Source: Halobaculum roseum (GTDB taxonomy: Archaea; Halobacteriota; Halobacteria; Halobacteriales; Haloferacaceae). Taken from it: DNA of 64,000 nt. The position numbers and the translations under genes are program-made. Below are positions 51,717 to 61,401 of the stretch, piece by piece (the stretch's first letter is position 1; every line of letters begins with the position of its first letter). The notes below the pieces were generated by a model that was given only the letters and a program-made list of their open reading frames with translations, was not told where the DNA came from and did not search any database. The DNA is taken from NCBI RefSeq assembly GCF_019880245.1, contig NZ_CP082286.1, positions 612,521-676,520 of the forward strand, read 5' to 3'.

Positions 51717-52955
51717 ATGGCTGCTAAAGTCGCTTTTGATGACGTTTCGCTTGGAAAAGCTAATTTGTGGACGAACTTAGCTGACAATATCACGGATCAC
51801 GGGAATGATATATATTTTATTAATCCCAATACTGTATTCAGAAAATTCTTAGAAAAGAATAATTTTGAAGAGAGCATTATAGAATTTAGTGATAATACTA
51901 TGAGAGATATCCCCGTATCTAACGTACATAATTATGATATAATTGATCACGAAATGAACCACTCTCAGACCGAAAGGAAATCACTCAAAGATTTAGAAGT
52001 AGAATATAACAATTACTGCAACTGTCTTGATAAATTTGATATTGATATTGTTATCTTCTGGAATGACATGAGTATTGGAAAAATTGCGTGTGAAGCAGAG
52101 GGCGTATCTACTCTTTTCCTTGAGAATGGGTATTTAAATGACACCATTCAGATTGATAGGCAGGGGGTTAATAGTAATTCTAGTGTCTTTGGATGTTCTT
52201 TTGAAGAGATCATATCTAGGGATCCGCTATGGAAACCAATGACAGATGAACCAATTAAAAAGAAAAAATATGAGGAGCTAACCAATGTGGAAAAGTTAAA
52301 AGGACATAATAATTCACTAAGCATAGTTGAGAATATAGTAAATAAGACAAAAAATGTTTTGAGCAAGGGATTGCCAATAAAGAAGGAGTTAAAACACGAT
52401 CTCCCATCAAGATTTGTATTCTTGCCCTTACAGGTTAACAGCGATACGCAAGTATTGTATAACAGCCCATATGTCAAAAATATGAAAAGATTATATTCGG
52501 TCGTATTATCTTCATTAAATTCATCCGAATTCAATATGGAACTGGTGGTAAAAGAACACCCGGCTGAAATAAAGCCTCAGAGCTATTCGAGTATCAAAAA
52601 GCACAGCGATAATGTACTTTGGCTGAAAGAATATGATATTAATACTTTGATTGAACAAGCAGATCTGGTTGTCACTATTAATAGCAGCGTTGGATTTCAA
52701 TCTTTAGCAAAAGGGACACCAATAGTTGTAATTGGTGAAGCTATGTATAGCTCCCATCCAAATGCAAGAAACCCTGATGAGTTACAAGCTGTTCAAGACG
52801 CAATGTACGATGGCATAACTAGCAATTACGGATTCACTCCCGATAACTACATTAACGCATTTAGAAACAATATATTTATTGAGGGGAGTTTTAATAATTT
52901 TTATGCCTTAACATTGAAGAAGATAATATCCGCAATATATAATTCAATAGAATAA
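51717..52955 (+). CDS. Capsule polysaccharide synthesis/export protein, KpsS/KpsC (Capsule_synth)-like
   Basis: A 412-residue protein with the capsule-synthesis signature: RFVFLPLQVNSDTQVLYNSP (about 240-260), MELVVKEHPAE, and LIEQADLVVTINSSVGFQSL followed by AKGTPIVVIGEAMYS. In bacteria such proteins build the Kdo linker or help export group 2 capsules. The N-terminal half is divergent (AAKVAFDDVSLGKANLWTNL). The gene is very AT-rich and Lys/Asn/Ile-rich, unlike any haloarchaeal core gene, so it is probably acquired. Downstream is IS debris, then a flippase. It most likely acts in making a surface polysaccharide; the exact sugar is unknown. Confidence 0.8.
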   Translation: MAAKVAFDDVSLGKANLWTNLADNITDHGNDIYFINPNTVFRKFLEKNNFEESIIEFSDNTMRDIPVSNVHNYDIIDHEMNHSQTERKSLKDLEVEYNNYCNCLDKFDIDIVIFWNDMSIGKIACEAEGVSTLFLENGYLNDTIQIDRQGVNSNSSVFGCSFEEIISRDPLWKPMTDEPIKKKKYEELTNVEKLKGHNNSLSIVENIVNKTKNVLSKGLPIKKELKHDLPSRFVFLPLQVNSDTQVLYNSPYVKNMKRLYSVVLSSLNSSEFNMELVVKEHPAEIKPQSYSSIKKHSDNVLWLKEYDINTLIEQADLVVTINSSVGFQSLAKGTPIVVIGEAMYSSHPNARNPDELQAVQDAMYDGITSNYGFTPDNYINAFRNNIFIEGSFNNFYALTLKKIISAIYNSIE

Positions 52956-53100
52956 TACTCTATTTCTAGAAAGCATGGAACAGCTGAGCGATGGGTATGA
53001 TTTCGAGAGTAATTACATCACCAAATTAGTGGTAGCCTCCTCCGGGCACTGTCTAGTTAAGCCAGTTTGAAAAGTGAGCAGTTCGTTGATTTCGGTGTCT

Positions 53101-53235
53101 ATGCTCAATCAAGAACTGCTCAAAGAGACGTTGAATACGGCGAATTTTGAATGCTGGGAGCGAGAGCGAACGGCGACGATCGTCAGGGCGCTCGCCGTCC
53201 GACTTCACGTGACCGGCTGTTTGCTCCGAGAAACT
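53101..53235 (+). pseudogene. IS6-type transposase, 5' part
   Basis: MLNQELLKETLNTANFECWE, RERTATIVRALAVRLHVTGC and LLRET are the N-terminal part (HTH region) of a haloarchaeal IS6-type transposase. The frame is cut at 53235 by insertion of the ISH3-type element; the continuation is at 54662. Confidence 0.8.
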
Positions 53236-54661
53236 CGGTACTTCCCAATCGAGACGTTGGAAGACGAGTTGAGTTGGTGTAAGCCACTCAACATCGGAGC
53301 GAAAGCTACGTGAGTTAAGACGTTAGTCTGACCCAGATAAAATTAGCGGATTAAACAACTTTTGGGGCTGTTTGAGACGATTGCTGTTGCTACGAACAGC
53401 TGACCCGAGGCCACGGGCTGACCGGTCAGCCCACCGCCGGGGCCTACGCCTCAGGTACGCCTACACCGTTTATCTCGATTTCCCACTGCCGGGCTAACTC
53501 TGTTTCCAGCTCGTGTCGAATCCAATCACGGAACGTCTTCAACGTGAACTGTGTGGGCAGGTCGCGTTTGCCCCTGCGTGGGCGGGCGACGACCGCCCAC
53601 CGCGGCACTAACAAGAGGTTCTCCAGCAGGAAGGTCACGATCACGAACGCAAACCGCACGATTGGGTCTTGCGTCGTTGTTGCTCGCGCTTGACGGAACA
53701 GCCGGTAACTCGTCTCAATCGCCGATCGTTTGCGATAGCGCCGTTCGATCTGTGTATCCGTGGGATCTCTGAGATCACACGCTACGTAGCTCGTACAATC
53801 TCACCGTGTTTCCCGCGAACTCCGTTCTGATAGGAGACCGAAATCGCGAGCAGGAATCGGAGTTCCCGCTCGCTGTCTTTGTACATCCGATAGGTCGTCA
53901 TGTACGAGTAGTGCGTGGTGAGTTTGTCCTTCATGCGCTCACCTTTCTTCTTGACGACGATTACTGTCGTAGCTAGGTCACGTACGCGGCGAACCACCCG
54001 TTCATTGTAGAAACCACAATCAGCGAGTAAGAGATAAATCTCGAAGGGATAGACACCGATGCGGTCGAGAACACGCTCGACCGCGTCGGCTTCTTTCTCG
54101 TCACTGCGGACGTAGGTGAGTGCCAGTGTCACCGGCTTACAGTTCGAGACAATATAAGCGGTGCAGTAGCGGTGGCAGGTTGTTATCCCATCTTTCGGAC
54201 TCGTGTGACAGAGTTCTCCGTCGTCCTGGTCGGGATTGCCGTGATAAGGATTATCGACGAAGTCAATGGAGACGATTCTCGACCGGTCAGGGCCGAGAAT
54301 CGTCATGGCGAGGTGACGAAACAACAGGTTTGCCGCCATTTCGATTCGGCTACGCTGGAGCGTGTGGAGCCAGTCCATGACCGTATCGCAGGGTATATCG
54401 TCCGTCTGGGATGTGACTTTCCAGACGGACGACTGGTTGACGCTAGCCATGGTAACGAGCCAGATATCGTCGGAATCGAGGGGCGAACCCCCGATTCCTT
54501 CCATCGGCAACTCTCCAATCAAGTCAGCCATACTTCTTTGACATCTTCCGCCGAAAGAACACCGTCTGGTTGGGGGATAGTGTACACTCTTCTCAACCAG
54601 ATATCTTCCTTAATCAGAGCGACGCTCTAGCTTCCTCTCTCAGACCGATTGGGAAGTACCG
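53236..54661 (-). mobile_element. ISH3-type insertion sequence nested in the IS6-type element
   Basis: Perfect 16-bp terminal inverted repeats CGGTACTTCCCAATCG (53236-53251) and its complement (54646-54661). The flanks carry a 5-bp direct repeat AAACT at 53231-53235 and 54662-54666, the target duplication. Length 1426 bp, 5-bp duplication and a minus-strand transposase of the ISH3 type agree with that family. Confidence 0.88.
53444..54600 (-). pseudogene. ISH3-family transposase, frameshifted
   Basis: The largest frame (54531 to 53782) contains DLIGELPMEGIGGSPLDSDD, RIVSIDFVDNPYHGNPDQDD with the first catalytic Asp, and IYLLLADCGFYNERVVRRVR with the second. Near 53787 one base is missing: after GEIVRA the next frame continues with YVACDLRDPTDTQIERRYRK, RSAIETSYRLFRQARATTTQ with the catalytic Glu, and the C-terminus DWIRHELETELARQWEIEIN ending at 53444. 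The extreme N-terminus (PQPDGVLSAEDVKE) is also in another frame. At least two frameshifts, so inactive. Confidence 0.8.
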
Positions 54662-55173
54662 AAACTAAGAAATCCTTCGCCTATTCGGCATAGAACGCTC
54701 CATAAAGTGATCTGCCAGTGGGTTCACCGCGTCGCTGATAGCGTCAGCGACCCGCCGACGGCTCTCCGTCGCGGATCGCAGTTGACGAGATCGCTATCAA
54801 AATCAACGGCGAATGGTCTTTGCTCTATACTGCAATAAATATCGACACAAAATTGATCCTCAACGAAGAGTTGTTCGGACGACATGGCACCGATCCAGCG
54901 GATGCGTTTCTGCATGACCTCCTTGAGAAACATGATCTTTCTGACGCAGTGTTCCTCGTCGATCAGTTCGGCTATCGGACTGCCCTCTCCCGCTTAGGTC
55001 TCAACGGTCGGGAAGACTTTCCAGACCGAAACCTCATCGAAAAGTGGTTTTACACGCTCAAAATGCGCATGGACCGTCTCCATAACTCGTGGTTCGGTAG
55101 TCGGGCAAGTGCACGCGAGTGCCTTGAACAGTTCATACATTACTACAATGTCAAAGACCGCATCAATCACTAA
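54662..55173 (+). pseudogene. IS6-type transposase, 3' part
   Basis: Continues the gene cut at 53235. EILRLFGIERSI, then in another frame VICQWVHRVADSVSDPPT, then VDEIAIKINGEWSLLYTAIN, TKLILNEELFGRHGTDPADA, DQFGYRTALSRLGLNGREDF and NLIEKWFYTLKMRMDRLHNS. The DDE residues of IS6 transposases are retained in the last frame, but two frameshifts before VDEIA break the gene. Confidence 0.78.
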
Positions 55174-55251
55174 ACGGGCGAACGCCAGCTATAGCGGCGC
55201 TTAACTAGACAGTGCCTATCATGAATATTTATTAATTTATAAGATATTAAG

Positions 55252-56748
55252 TTATTGAATTATTTGGTTCTTGAAGAACGTGAGATCTTCCTCTTCAATA
55301 CCTAATGTGTATAATAAGAGTACGAATGCTGAGCAGCCGAGTACTATTCCAGAGATGAGCAGTATATATCCACTAAGTAATAAAGACATTACATACATGA
55401 TAACACCTGAAATGATACCGGCAGCTACCGGCTTCAAAATCTTACTGTTATAAGGGAACAATGATTCCAAATGCCAAATTTCCCAAACCCTTAATAAGTT
55501 GATAAATGCTAATACCCCACCTGTAGCGATCGCTGCCCCAATAAGCCCGAACCTAAGAATGAATATATAATTCAATACTATATTCAAAATACCGAGTGCC
55601 CCTTGGTTTAGCATGCTTAAATACTGATGATCCGTCATCATTAGCAAGAATCCAGTAGGACCAACGGCACAGTTGGTCAGTTGAGCGGTAGTGAAGAGAG
55701 CCAAAACTAGCACGCCTTTTGTGAATTCAGGGCCAAATATCCCGAGTATTTCTTGGCCATATACTACTGCAATCAGCGCAGGCGGGATAGCAATAGTTAG
55801 TGTCCATCGAGTAATGCGCTTATATACAGAATTTAACTCCCCCATATTATTCTTAGAATAGAGTCGTGAAGCGACTGGTGGGAAAATTTGATTGAATGCT
55901 CCTAGAGGCAGAGTTATGACACCTGCAATCAACCATCCTACTTTATATATTCCAACATCTGATTCTATTAATAGAATCCCAACCATTATAATATCAACTC
56001 TTTTATACAATAGTTGCCCTACATCCTTCAATACTAATGGCAACGAATAGTTATAGAAACTTTTAATGTCCTTTTCGTTATTCTCCCAAATATTTGGGGT
56101 CATCCCAAGTCTATTTACTAATATATGTAGTGATATCCCGAAGAGCAAAACTGACGCAACAGCGATCCCGAAAATCACACCATCAAGCAAATAACCTACA
56201 CCAAGTGCTATTGTAACAACTGTTATATAAGATAATGGTCTTAATATTTGGCCGACTAAGACCAGATATTCCATCCTTTCTTTGGCTCTAAATATAGCAT
56301 TTGTTAATTTGAATGCCGTGTTAAATGGGAGTACAATTGCCAACACTCGTATGACATCAACTAGCAAAGGGTTTCTAAGTGTATGTGTTGAAATCAAAGG
56401 AGCGGTAACGTACAATATGACTCCTAAAAATATACCCGATAAGAAGCTTGTGAGATAAGCTAATCCTATAACCTTATTTTGTCGCTGAGGACGATCATCA
56501 TAAGCGGGTAAAAATCTCAGCACAGCTTTTCCGGACCCCATCCGCGCTAAAGCGGCAGATATTGTGATTATTGTATTCCCATACGCATATAATCCGTATT
56601 GTGTTGCTCCCAGTCCACGTGTCAATAAGGCATTTAGAATAAACCCAAGTATATTTGAAATCACTTTACCAATAAAATGAATAGATGCGCCCTGCGTTAT
56701 CGATCCTAGCGAGGAATTTATAATACCATCTTCACTTTTCTCGTTCAT
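55252..56748 (-). CDS. Wzx-type polysaccharide flippase
   Basis: A 498-residue polytopic protein with about 14 membrane helices, of the MOP/MATE-like polysaccharide transporter type. GKVISNILGFILNALLTRGL with GATQYGLYAYGNTIITISAA is the classic N-terminal signature, and RMGSGKAVLRFLPAYDDRPQ the following loop. KDVGQLLYKRVDIIMVGILL opens the second half. It should flip lipid-linked oligosaccharide across the membrane. I take the ATG before NEKSEDGIINSSL; 13 more upstream codons exist but look unconserved. AT-rich like the rest of the island. It points leftward, away from the GT4 gene. Confidence 0.87.
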   Translation of the reverse strand: MNEKSEDGIINSSLGSITQGASIHFIGKVISNILGFILNALLTRGLGATQYGLYAYGNTIITISAALARMGSGKAVLRFLPAYDDRPQRQNKVIGLAYLTSFLSGIFLGVILYVTAPLISTHTLRNPLLVDVIRVLAIVLPFNTAFKLTNAIFRAKERMEYLVLVGQILRPLSYITVVTIALGVGYLLDGVIFGIAVASVLLFGISLHILVNRLGMTPNIWENNEKDIKSFYNYSLPLVLKDVGQLLYKRVDIIMVGILLIESDVGIYKVGWLIAGVITLPLGAFNQIFPPVASRLYSKNNMGELNSVYKRITRWTLTIAIPPALIAVVYGQEILGIFGPEFTKGVLVLALFTTAQLTNCAVGPTGFLLMMTDHQYLSMLNQGALGILNIVLNYIFILRFGLIGAAIATGGVLAFINLLRVWEIWHLESLFPYNSKILKPVAAGIISGVIMYVMSLLLSGYILLISGIVLGCSAFVLLLYTLGIEEEDLTFFKNQIIQ

Positions 56749-57050
56749 AATATTTGGACCAAATATTGGAGAGGCATGTACAAGCAACAGTATGTATTTG
56801 GATTCAATTATAGTGTTCGGTACACTATCATCAGAAAAGGTACTGAATCACCACTTGACGCCTATCTTGGCGAGTACGGGGATCTTTTCCCCTCCTTCGT
56901 CACTATATCGTTTCTCAGGGGGGCTCAAGCGTTCCGACTGGCAGTATAAGTCACAATAGTGCGGTATTTCCACGGGTGATTCGGTTGATACGTCAGCAAC
57001 TTGTGACCGGAGGTGTTTTTGATTGTTGGCTGGAACAGTTGAATGACTCG
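56749..57050. other. Divergent intergenic region
   Basis: About 300 bases between the flippase and GT4 genes. It holds promoters for both: ATTATAGTG near 56805 (minus side) is AT-rich. GCTCAAGCGTTCCGACTGGC near 56925 is GC-richer and may be leftover foreign DNA. No gene is supported. Confidence 0.4.
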
Positions 57051-58136
57051 ATGAGTAATGTACTAATCTTCACCCCTCGGTATACACCACAAAGTGGTGG
57101 GAGTTCAGTATACTTTTCCAATTTGGTAAATGACTTATCCGGGAACCACACATTTTATGTTATTACCTTCATAAATAAATATGAAAAAATAATAGCCACT
57201 TCTGATGATGTAACTGTCTACAGGATAATTCCTCGGTATAAATCTCTCCCAGGAATACTAAGGCTCTTCATAGAATCAATTCTTTCTTTCCTCTGTTTCT
57301 TATGGTTGTCTAAAGAAACCCAAGTGGCGCATGTGCATGCTTCGTCATACGCAACACCCGGAATCACATTAGCCGCAATCTTAACTCGTACTCCAATATT
57401 GTATGACTGCCGTGACGAGATGTTTTCTCCACGATTGGTGAAGCTAGGTCGAACTCCCTACTGGTTCAGCTGTGCGGAAAACGTAGACAACATCTTGGTA
57501 GAAAATGGTGTTCCAAAAGATCGAATCGTCCGAATACCGGTGGTGAACCCCCCCTATGTCAAAGAGGAATACTCCGGAATAGCTCAGCCAGACGATGAAA
57601 TATTTAACGTAATATTCATTGGCCGTCTTATCAAAGAGAAAGGAGCTCACTTATTAATCGAGGCTTTCGAAGATTTTGTCGAGTGTCATCCGGATTCATG
57701 TTTAACGTTAATCGGTGATGACCCTATCGGGGATATATCTTCATTAATCAAGGAATCTTCCCTTGACGAAGAATTGGTTTGCACTGGTGAGATCGAGCAT
57801 CGAGAGGTCATCCGTGAGTTAGATAAATCAAATATTCTCGTATTACCGTCAAACGACGAAGCGCTTCCAAGGGTAATAATCGAGTCATTTAGCGTTGGAG
57901 TCCCGGTCATAGCGACTGAAGTAGGGTCAATCCCGGACCTTGTTGACGATGGTGAGAATGGGATTCTAATTGGTCAAACAAAAGACGAAATAAAAGACGC
58001 CCTCAAAGATGTGTATGCATCTCCAGAATTGCTGTACGAGATGTCACAGACAGCGAAAGCAAGTAGTGAGGAGTGGAGTTGGCAGACAGTTAACAAGCGT
58101 TTAGACAATATATACGAGACAGTAGCTGAGAACTAA
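57051..58136 (+). CDS. GT4-family glycosyltransferase
   Basis: A 361-residue enzyme with the GT-B fold. The N-terminal domain starts NVLIFTPRYTPQSGGSSVYF, where the GG loop binds acceptor. The C-terminal domain has NVIFIGRLIKEKGAHLLIEA, CLTLIGDDPIGDI and the nucleotide-sugar site NDEALPRVIIESFSVGVPVI with the E-x7-E motif. The start at the ATG before SNVLIFTP fits family N-termini better than the longer frame. Its last four bases overlap the end of the convergent sulfatase-like gene. It probably adds a sugar to the surface polysaccharide. Confidence 0.88.
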   Translation: MSNVLIFTPRYTPQSGGSSVYFSNLVNDLSGNHTFYVITFINKYEKIIATSDDVTVYRIIPRYKSLPGILRLFIESILSFLCFLWLSKETQVAHVHASSYATPGITLAAILTRTPILYDCRDEMFSPRLVKLGRTPYWFSCAENVDNILVENGVPKDRIVRIPVVNPPYVKEEYSGIAQPDDEIFNVIFIGRLIKEKGAHLLIEAFEDFVECHPDSCLTLIGDDPIGDISSLIKESSLDEELVCTGEIEHREVIRELDKSNILVLPSNDEALPRVIIESFSVGVPVIATEVGSIPDLVDDGENGILIGQTKDEIKDALKDVYASPELLYEMSQTAKASSEEWSWQTVNKRLDNIYETVAEN

Positions 58137-59344
58137 ATATAGCCTAAGTCTTTAAGTCTCTGCTTCGACTCATCGGAGAGCACGTTTTCTTCGCTATTCT
58201 GGACCATCTGCTCAATTGAACTTAGGTAGTCCGTTCCTTCCTGTTGGCTAAATTCGGGCGTCCCGAATTTCTGAGTGCCTTGGGAGTATGATCGGACGGC
58301 TGGCGTAAGATGATTTCTCAAATAACCACCTTTCGGGCCAAGAAGTATCTGCCCGGATAGCACCAACAGTCGCTGTAATAGATTCGTTTTTGGGAATACG
58401 TATCCTCCCGCCCGGTTCCAAACAGATTTATATGAAAACGAAATATTATGTTTCCCGACGAAGTTATAACGGTTAGTGTAATAACACGGAAGTAGGTCGT
58501 CCTCCTGTCGGTTACCAAGTGGTACACCGTTCAGTAAATCCTCGTACTGACACAATTCATTAACCGCATGAAGTGCAGTGGGGAGGATATCAACGTGCCC
58601 AAATCCTGTATCATCTATTTCATGCGGCTTTAGTTTAGGATTCACGAATACTGTTGGGACGTAAACTAGCTCCGGGAGTATCGGCGAATTGTGGCCTAAC
58701 ATTCCCCCCTCACCAAGTAGCTCACCATGATCGGACGTGTATATTACAAGCGTTTCCTCAAGTAATCCATCTCTTTTGAGTTGGCCCATTCGTTTATTAA
58801 ACAGCTCAACATCGTTCCGTACGGTTTCCTCGTAATCTTCTTGTATTTTTTGCGGCGTTGCATCACCGTTTTCGCGGAAGTATTCACGGCCAGTCCCCTC
58901 AAACGAACCGTATGGTGCATGCCCTCCAGGCCCTCGTTCCATCGCAAAGAACGGTTGGCCGTTTTCAGCGAACGGATCCGACGTTTGGGGGGGCTGTGTA
59001 CCAAGTACAGAGTAAATTGGATCTACGCTGTCTGGTGTTAATCTTTCTCCATGATAGAACACGGAATTCTGAAACCAGGTGTCGTAGCCCTTGAGATCAA
59101 ACATCGAGAATACATCAGAGGGGATTGTGTTCTTGAACGTTTCCACCCCGTGAACAGGGGGATGAAGCCCAGTTACAAGAGATGCAAACGAAGTCGGAGA
59201 ATGTATTGAAGCGCCTATCGTTTTGATTGCTACTCCACGGTTGCGAATCCACTCTGGAATGTAATCCCATCGAACCGCATCACCAACATAAATAAAGACA
59301 TTATTGAAATCGTCGTTTTGTATTGGTGTCTTTTCAAATCCCAT
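58133..59344 (-). CDS. Sulfatase/alkaline phosphatase superfamily protein
   Basis: A 403-residue protein. NNVFIYVGDAVRWDYIPEWI carries the first metal Asp. IHSPTSFASLVTGLHPPVHG holds the nucleophile region, where Ser/Thr occupies the site of the sulfatase formylglycine Cys. GPGGHAPYG is a further His-containing loop and VIYTSDHGELLGEGGMLGHN the Asp-His pair and final His. Absence of C-x-P-S-R makes true sulfatase activity unlikely; phosphoethanolamine- or phosphoglycerol-type transfer is possible. I start at the ATG at 59344 because a TATA-like TTATTTATAT lies about 30 nt upstream; ATGs at 59356 and 59425 exist. Confidence 0.82.
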   Translation of the reverse strand: MGFEKTPIQNDDFNNVFIYVGDAVRWDYIPEWIRNRGVAIKTIGASIHSPTSFASLVTGLHPPVHGVETFKNTIPSDVFSMFDLKGYDTWFQNSVFYHGERLTPDSVDPIYSVLGTQPPQTSDPFAENGQPFFAMERGPGGHAPYGSFEGTGREYFRENGDATPQKIQEDYEETVRNDVELFNKRMGQLKRDGLLEETLVIYTSDHGELLGEGGMLGHNSPILPELVYVPTVFVNPKLKPHEIDDTGFGHVDILPTALHAVNELCQYEDLLNGVPLGNRQEDDLLPCYYTNRYNFVGKHNISFSYKSVWNRAGGYVFPKTNLLQRLLVLSGQILLGPKGGYLRNHLTPAVRSYSQGTQKFGTPEFSQQEGTDYLSSIEQMVQNSEENVLSDESKQRLKDLGYI

Positions 59345-59369
59345 CAACAATAACATATTCACGGGGGTA

Positions 59370-59382
59370 AATATAAATAACT
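59370..59382 (-). promoter_or_regulatory. TATA box of the sulfatase-like gene
   Basis: On the minus strand TTATTTATAT lies about 30 nt before the ATG at 59344. This supports a short or absent leader and argues against the longer start at 59425. Confidence 0.55.
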
Positions 59383-59442
59383 CCTGAGTAGCGTCCGACC
59401 AACAAACTGGACCGCAGTTGGCCATATATGTTCAGCAACCAT

Positions 59443-59450
59443 TTTATACT
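59443..59450 (+). promoter_or_regulatory. TATA box of paralogue B gene
   Basis: TTTATACT about 27 nt before the ATG at 59473; a clear leaderless-type promoter. Confidence 0.6.
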
Positions 59451-59472
59451 GTAGACCAATTGTACTTTTAGT

Positions 59473-60405
59473 ATGTATTCTGGGCTAGGTGGTAAAATCA
59501 TTCAATCGCTCTACAAGACGTACGTGGGCGTATCGATGTCCTTAATATCTCGTCTCAGACCGGGAACAAACGTATTTGAGAGAGACTGGGATCTATTGAT
59601 CCTGCTGGACACCTGCCGGGTTGACGCTATGAATGCTGTCGCCGACGATTACGACTTCATTAAGGACGTGAACAGTATATGGTCGGTTGGCAGCACCTCT
59701 AGTGAATGGATTGCGAACACGTTTGTGTCTGATTACCGGGAAGAGATTTGCAAAACTGCATATATTTCTGGAAACGCACACGCAGAACTTGTACTAAAGT
59801 CAGGACAGACACCAAACGAAGACAAAGACGCGTACTTTTCGTTCGCAGACTGGGACACTCTTTCTGATAACTCCCTAGCGTTGCTCGATAACGTCTGGAA
59901 GTATGCCCCGAATGAGGGTCACGGACATGTCAGACCAAAGTACATTACTGATAGGGCGATTCAGGTAGGGCGCCAAGAAGACGTGGATAGAGTTATCGTT
60001 CACTATTCACAGCCTCACCATCCATATGCCACACGGGCTAACCGCGAAAATAGGGAGATGTATGACTATGAGGCGACCCCGTTTGAATTTCTGCGACAGG
60101 GTGGCGACCACGACGTCGTTTGGGAATCTTATATATCAGAGTTGCAAACAGTTCTCGATGAAGTCGAGGTGCTACTGAACAATTTCGATGCAGAATCTGT
60201 GGCTATAAGTGCGGACCATGGCGAATGCTTCGGAGAGTGGGGGGTATACAGCCATCCTGCCGGAGTCCTTCACCCTGATTTGCGTAGAGTCCCTTGGGTT
60301 CGTACGAAAGGGATAGATGGGGGAACTTACAACTCGACGCTCAAATCAACAGATTACCAAAGTCAGAGTGTTGAAGACCAACTTGAGGCTCTCGGGTATA
60401 AGTAA
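59473..60405 (+). CDS. Alkaline phosphatase superfamily (sulfatase-like) protein, paralogue B
   Basis: A 310-residue protein matching the protein at 49950-51005 throughout: FERDWDLLILLDTCRVDAMN, VNSIWSVGSTSSEWIANTFV, DRVIVHYSQPHHPYATRANR, SVAISADHGECFGEWGVYSH and PAGVLHPDLRRVPWVRTKGI. The motif I-W-S-V-G-S-T-S is identical in both and probably contains the nucleophile. The shared region lacks a signal peptide. It is divergent from the larger sulfatase-like gene. Likely works on surface glycan or its lipid carrier; exact reaction unknown. Confidence 0.78.
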   Translation: MYSGLGGKIIQSLYKTYVGVSMSLISRLRPGTNVFERDWDLLILLDTCRVDAMNAVADDYDFIKDVNSIWSVGSTSSEWIANTFVSDYREEICKTAYISGNAHAELVLKSGQTPNEDKDAYFSFADWDTLSDNSLALLDNVWKYAPNEGHGHVRPKYITDRAIQVGRQEDVDRVIVHYSQPHHPYATRANRENREMYDYEATPFEFLRQGGDHDVVWESYISELQTVLDEVEVLLNNFDAESVAISADHGECFGEWGVYSHPAGVLHPDLRRVPWVRTKGIDGGTYNSTLKSTDYQSQSVEDQLEALGYK

Positions 60406-60497
60406 ATCGCTCTTCAATAGGAGATTGTTGATACTGTTCAGTTGGGGCTCTGAAGTCGAAGAAGACAAGGCCACCGCGTTAGCAGTGGCCGATACGG

Positions 60498-61401
60498 ATG
60501 ATTCCTCTAGGTGTGTCTGGGCCGGAATCGGTTGCAGCGGACCTACTCCAACAGGTTCGCTGACGTGACGGTGTAGCCTGTCCTCGCTGCCGTTCTGACT
60601 GCACGGTCAGAAACGGCAGCTATAGCCACTTTCAGCGGTATCTCTGTAAGGATTGCGACCTCACGTTCAACAACAAGACCGGCACGATTTTCGCTCACTC
60701 GAAAGTTGCACTCCGCCGGTGGTTGTTCTCGATTTACGCCTTCCTCCGATTCAACACGAGTCTCAGACAGTTACAGTGCGAAATTGATATCACCCACAAG
60801 ACGATGCACCGGCGCGTCGAGTGCTTCACCAGAGCGCTCGACGCGCCTGCGCTCGATCTCGTTGGCCCCGTCGAGATCGACGAACTGTACGTATCTGCCG
60901 GGAAGAGAGGCCACGAGCGCGACAGTTACTCGCGCTCGCGTAGCCTGTCCGCGCGGGCGAGGTACAGTACGACGGTAACAAACCGCCCGTGTTGATTCTC
61001 GCTGATTGCGGCACTGAACAATGGTACGTCGTCCCTGTGAAAGCCGCCGATGAATCGACGATTAGACCCCTACTGGTCGACCGCAAACAGGAGTGTTCAC
61101 CGTCAATACCGACGGCTTTCGGGCGTACGAACCGCTCGAACGGGACGACGAATTCATCCGCGAATACGTCGTCGACGGCGATGGCGAATACGCCGATAGG
61201 GACGTTCACGTCAACACCTGCGAGAGCCACGGGTCGCTGCTGCGACCGTGGCTCTCGCCCCATCGTGGTGTCTCGAAGAACAAGTTGACACAGTATCTCC
61301 GAGCGTTTCAGATCCGACGTAAATATACCGAAAACCAGGACGAGCAGCGCTCAAACGCGCTGTCAAACCCACCCTCTGAGATCAACAATGTGCTACACTA
61401 G
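60498..61401 (+). pseudogene. IS1595-family transposase, frameshifted
   Basis: From ATG 60498: SGPESVAADLLQQVR, stop TGA, then the zinc ribbon CPRCRSDCTVRNGSYSHFQR and YLCKDCDLTFNNKTGTIFAH. The core domain follows (SLRQLQCEIDITHKTMHRRV; LDLVGPVEIDELYVSAGKRG with the first acidic residues). The frame shifts near 60965 to LILADCGTEQWYVVPVKAAD and again near 61090 to VFTVNTDGFRAYEPLERDDE, DRDVHVNTCESHGSLLRPWL, SPHRGVSKNKLTQYLRAFQI. One stop and two frameshifts make it inactive. Terminal repeats could not be located. Confidence 0.78.

Larger units (their letters stand above)
53045..55216 (+). mobile_element. IS6-type insertion sequence, interrupted by an ISH3-type element
   Basis: Ends are inverted repeats: GGCACTGTCTAGTTAAGCC at 53045 and its complement GGCGCTTAACTAGACAGTGCC ending at 55216. 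Removing the inner element (1426 bp) and its 5-bp target duplication leaves about 741 bp, the size of an IS6-family element. The transposase is split in two and carries further frameshifts. The flanking 8 bases differ (CTCCTCCG against TATCATGA), so no target duplication survives. Confidence 0.82.

Noticed and set aside
58133..59344. Calling the three phosphatase-superfamily proteins true sulfatases
   Set aside because: None has the C/S-x-P-S-R formylglycine motif; only the fold-level Asp and His motifs are present.
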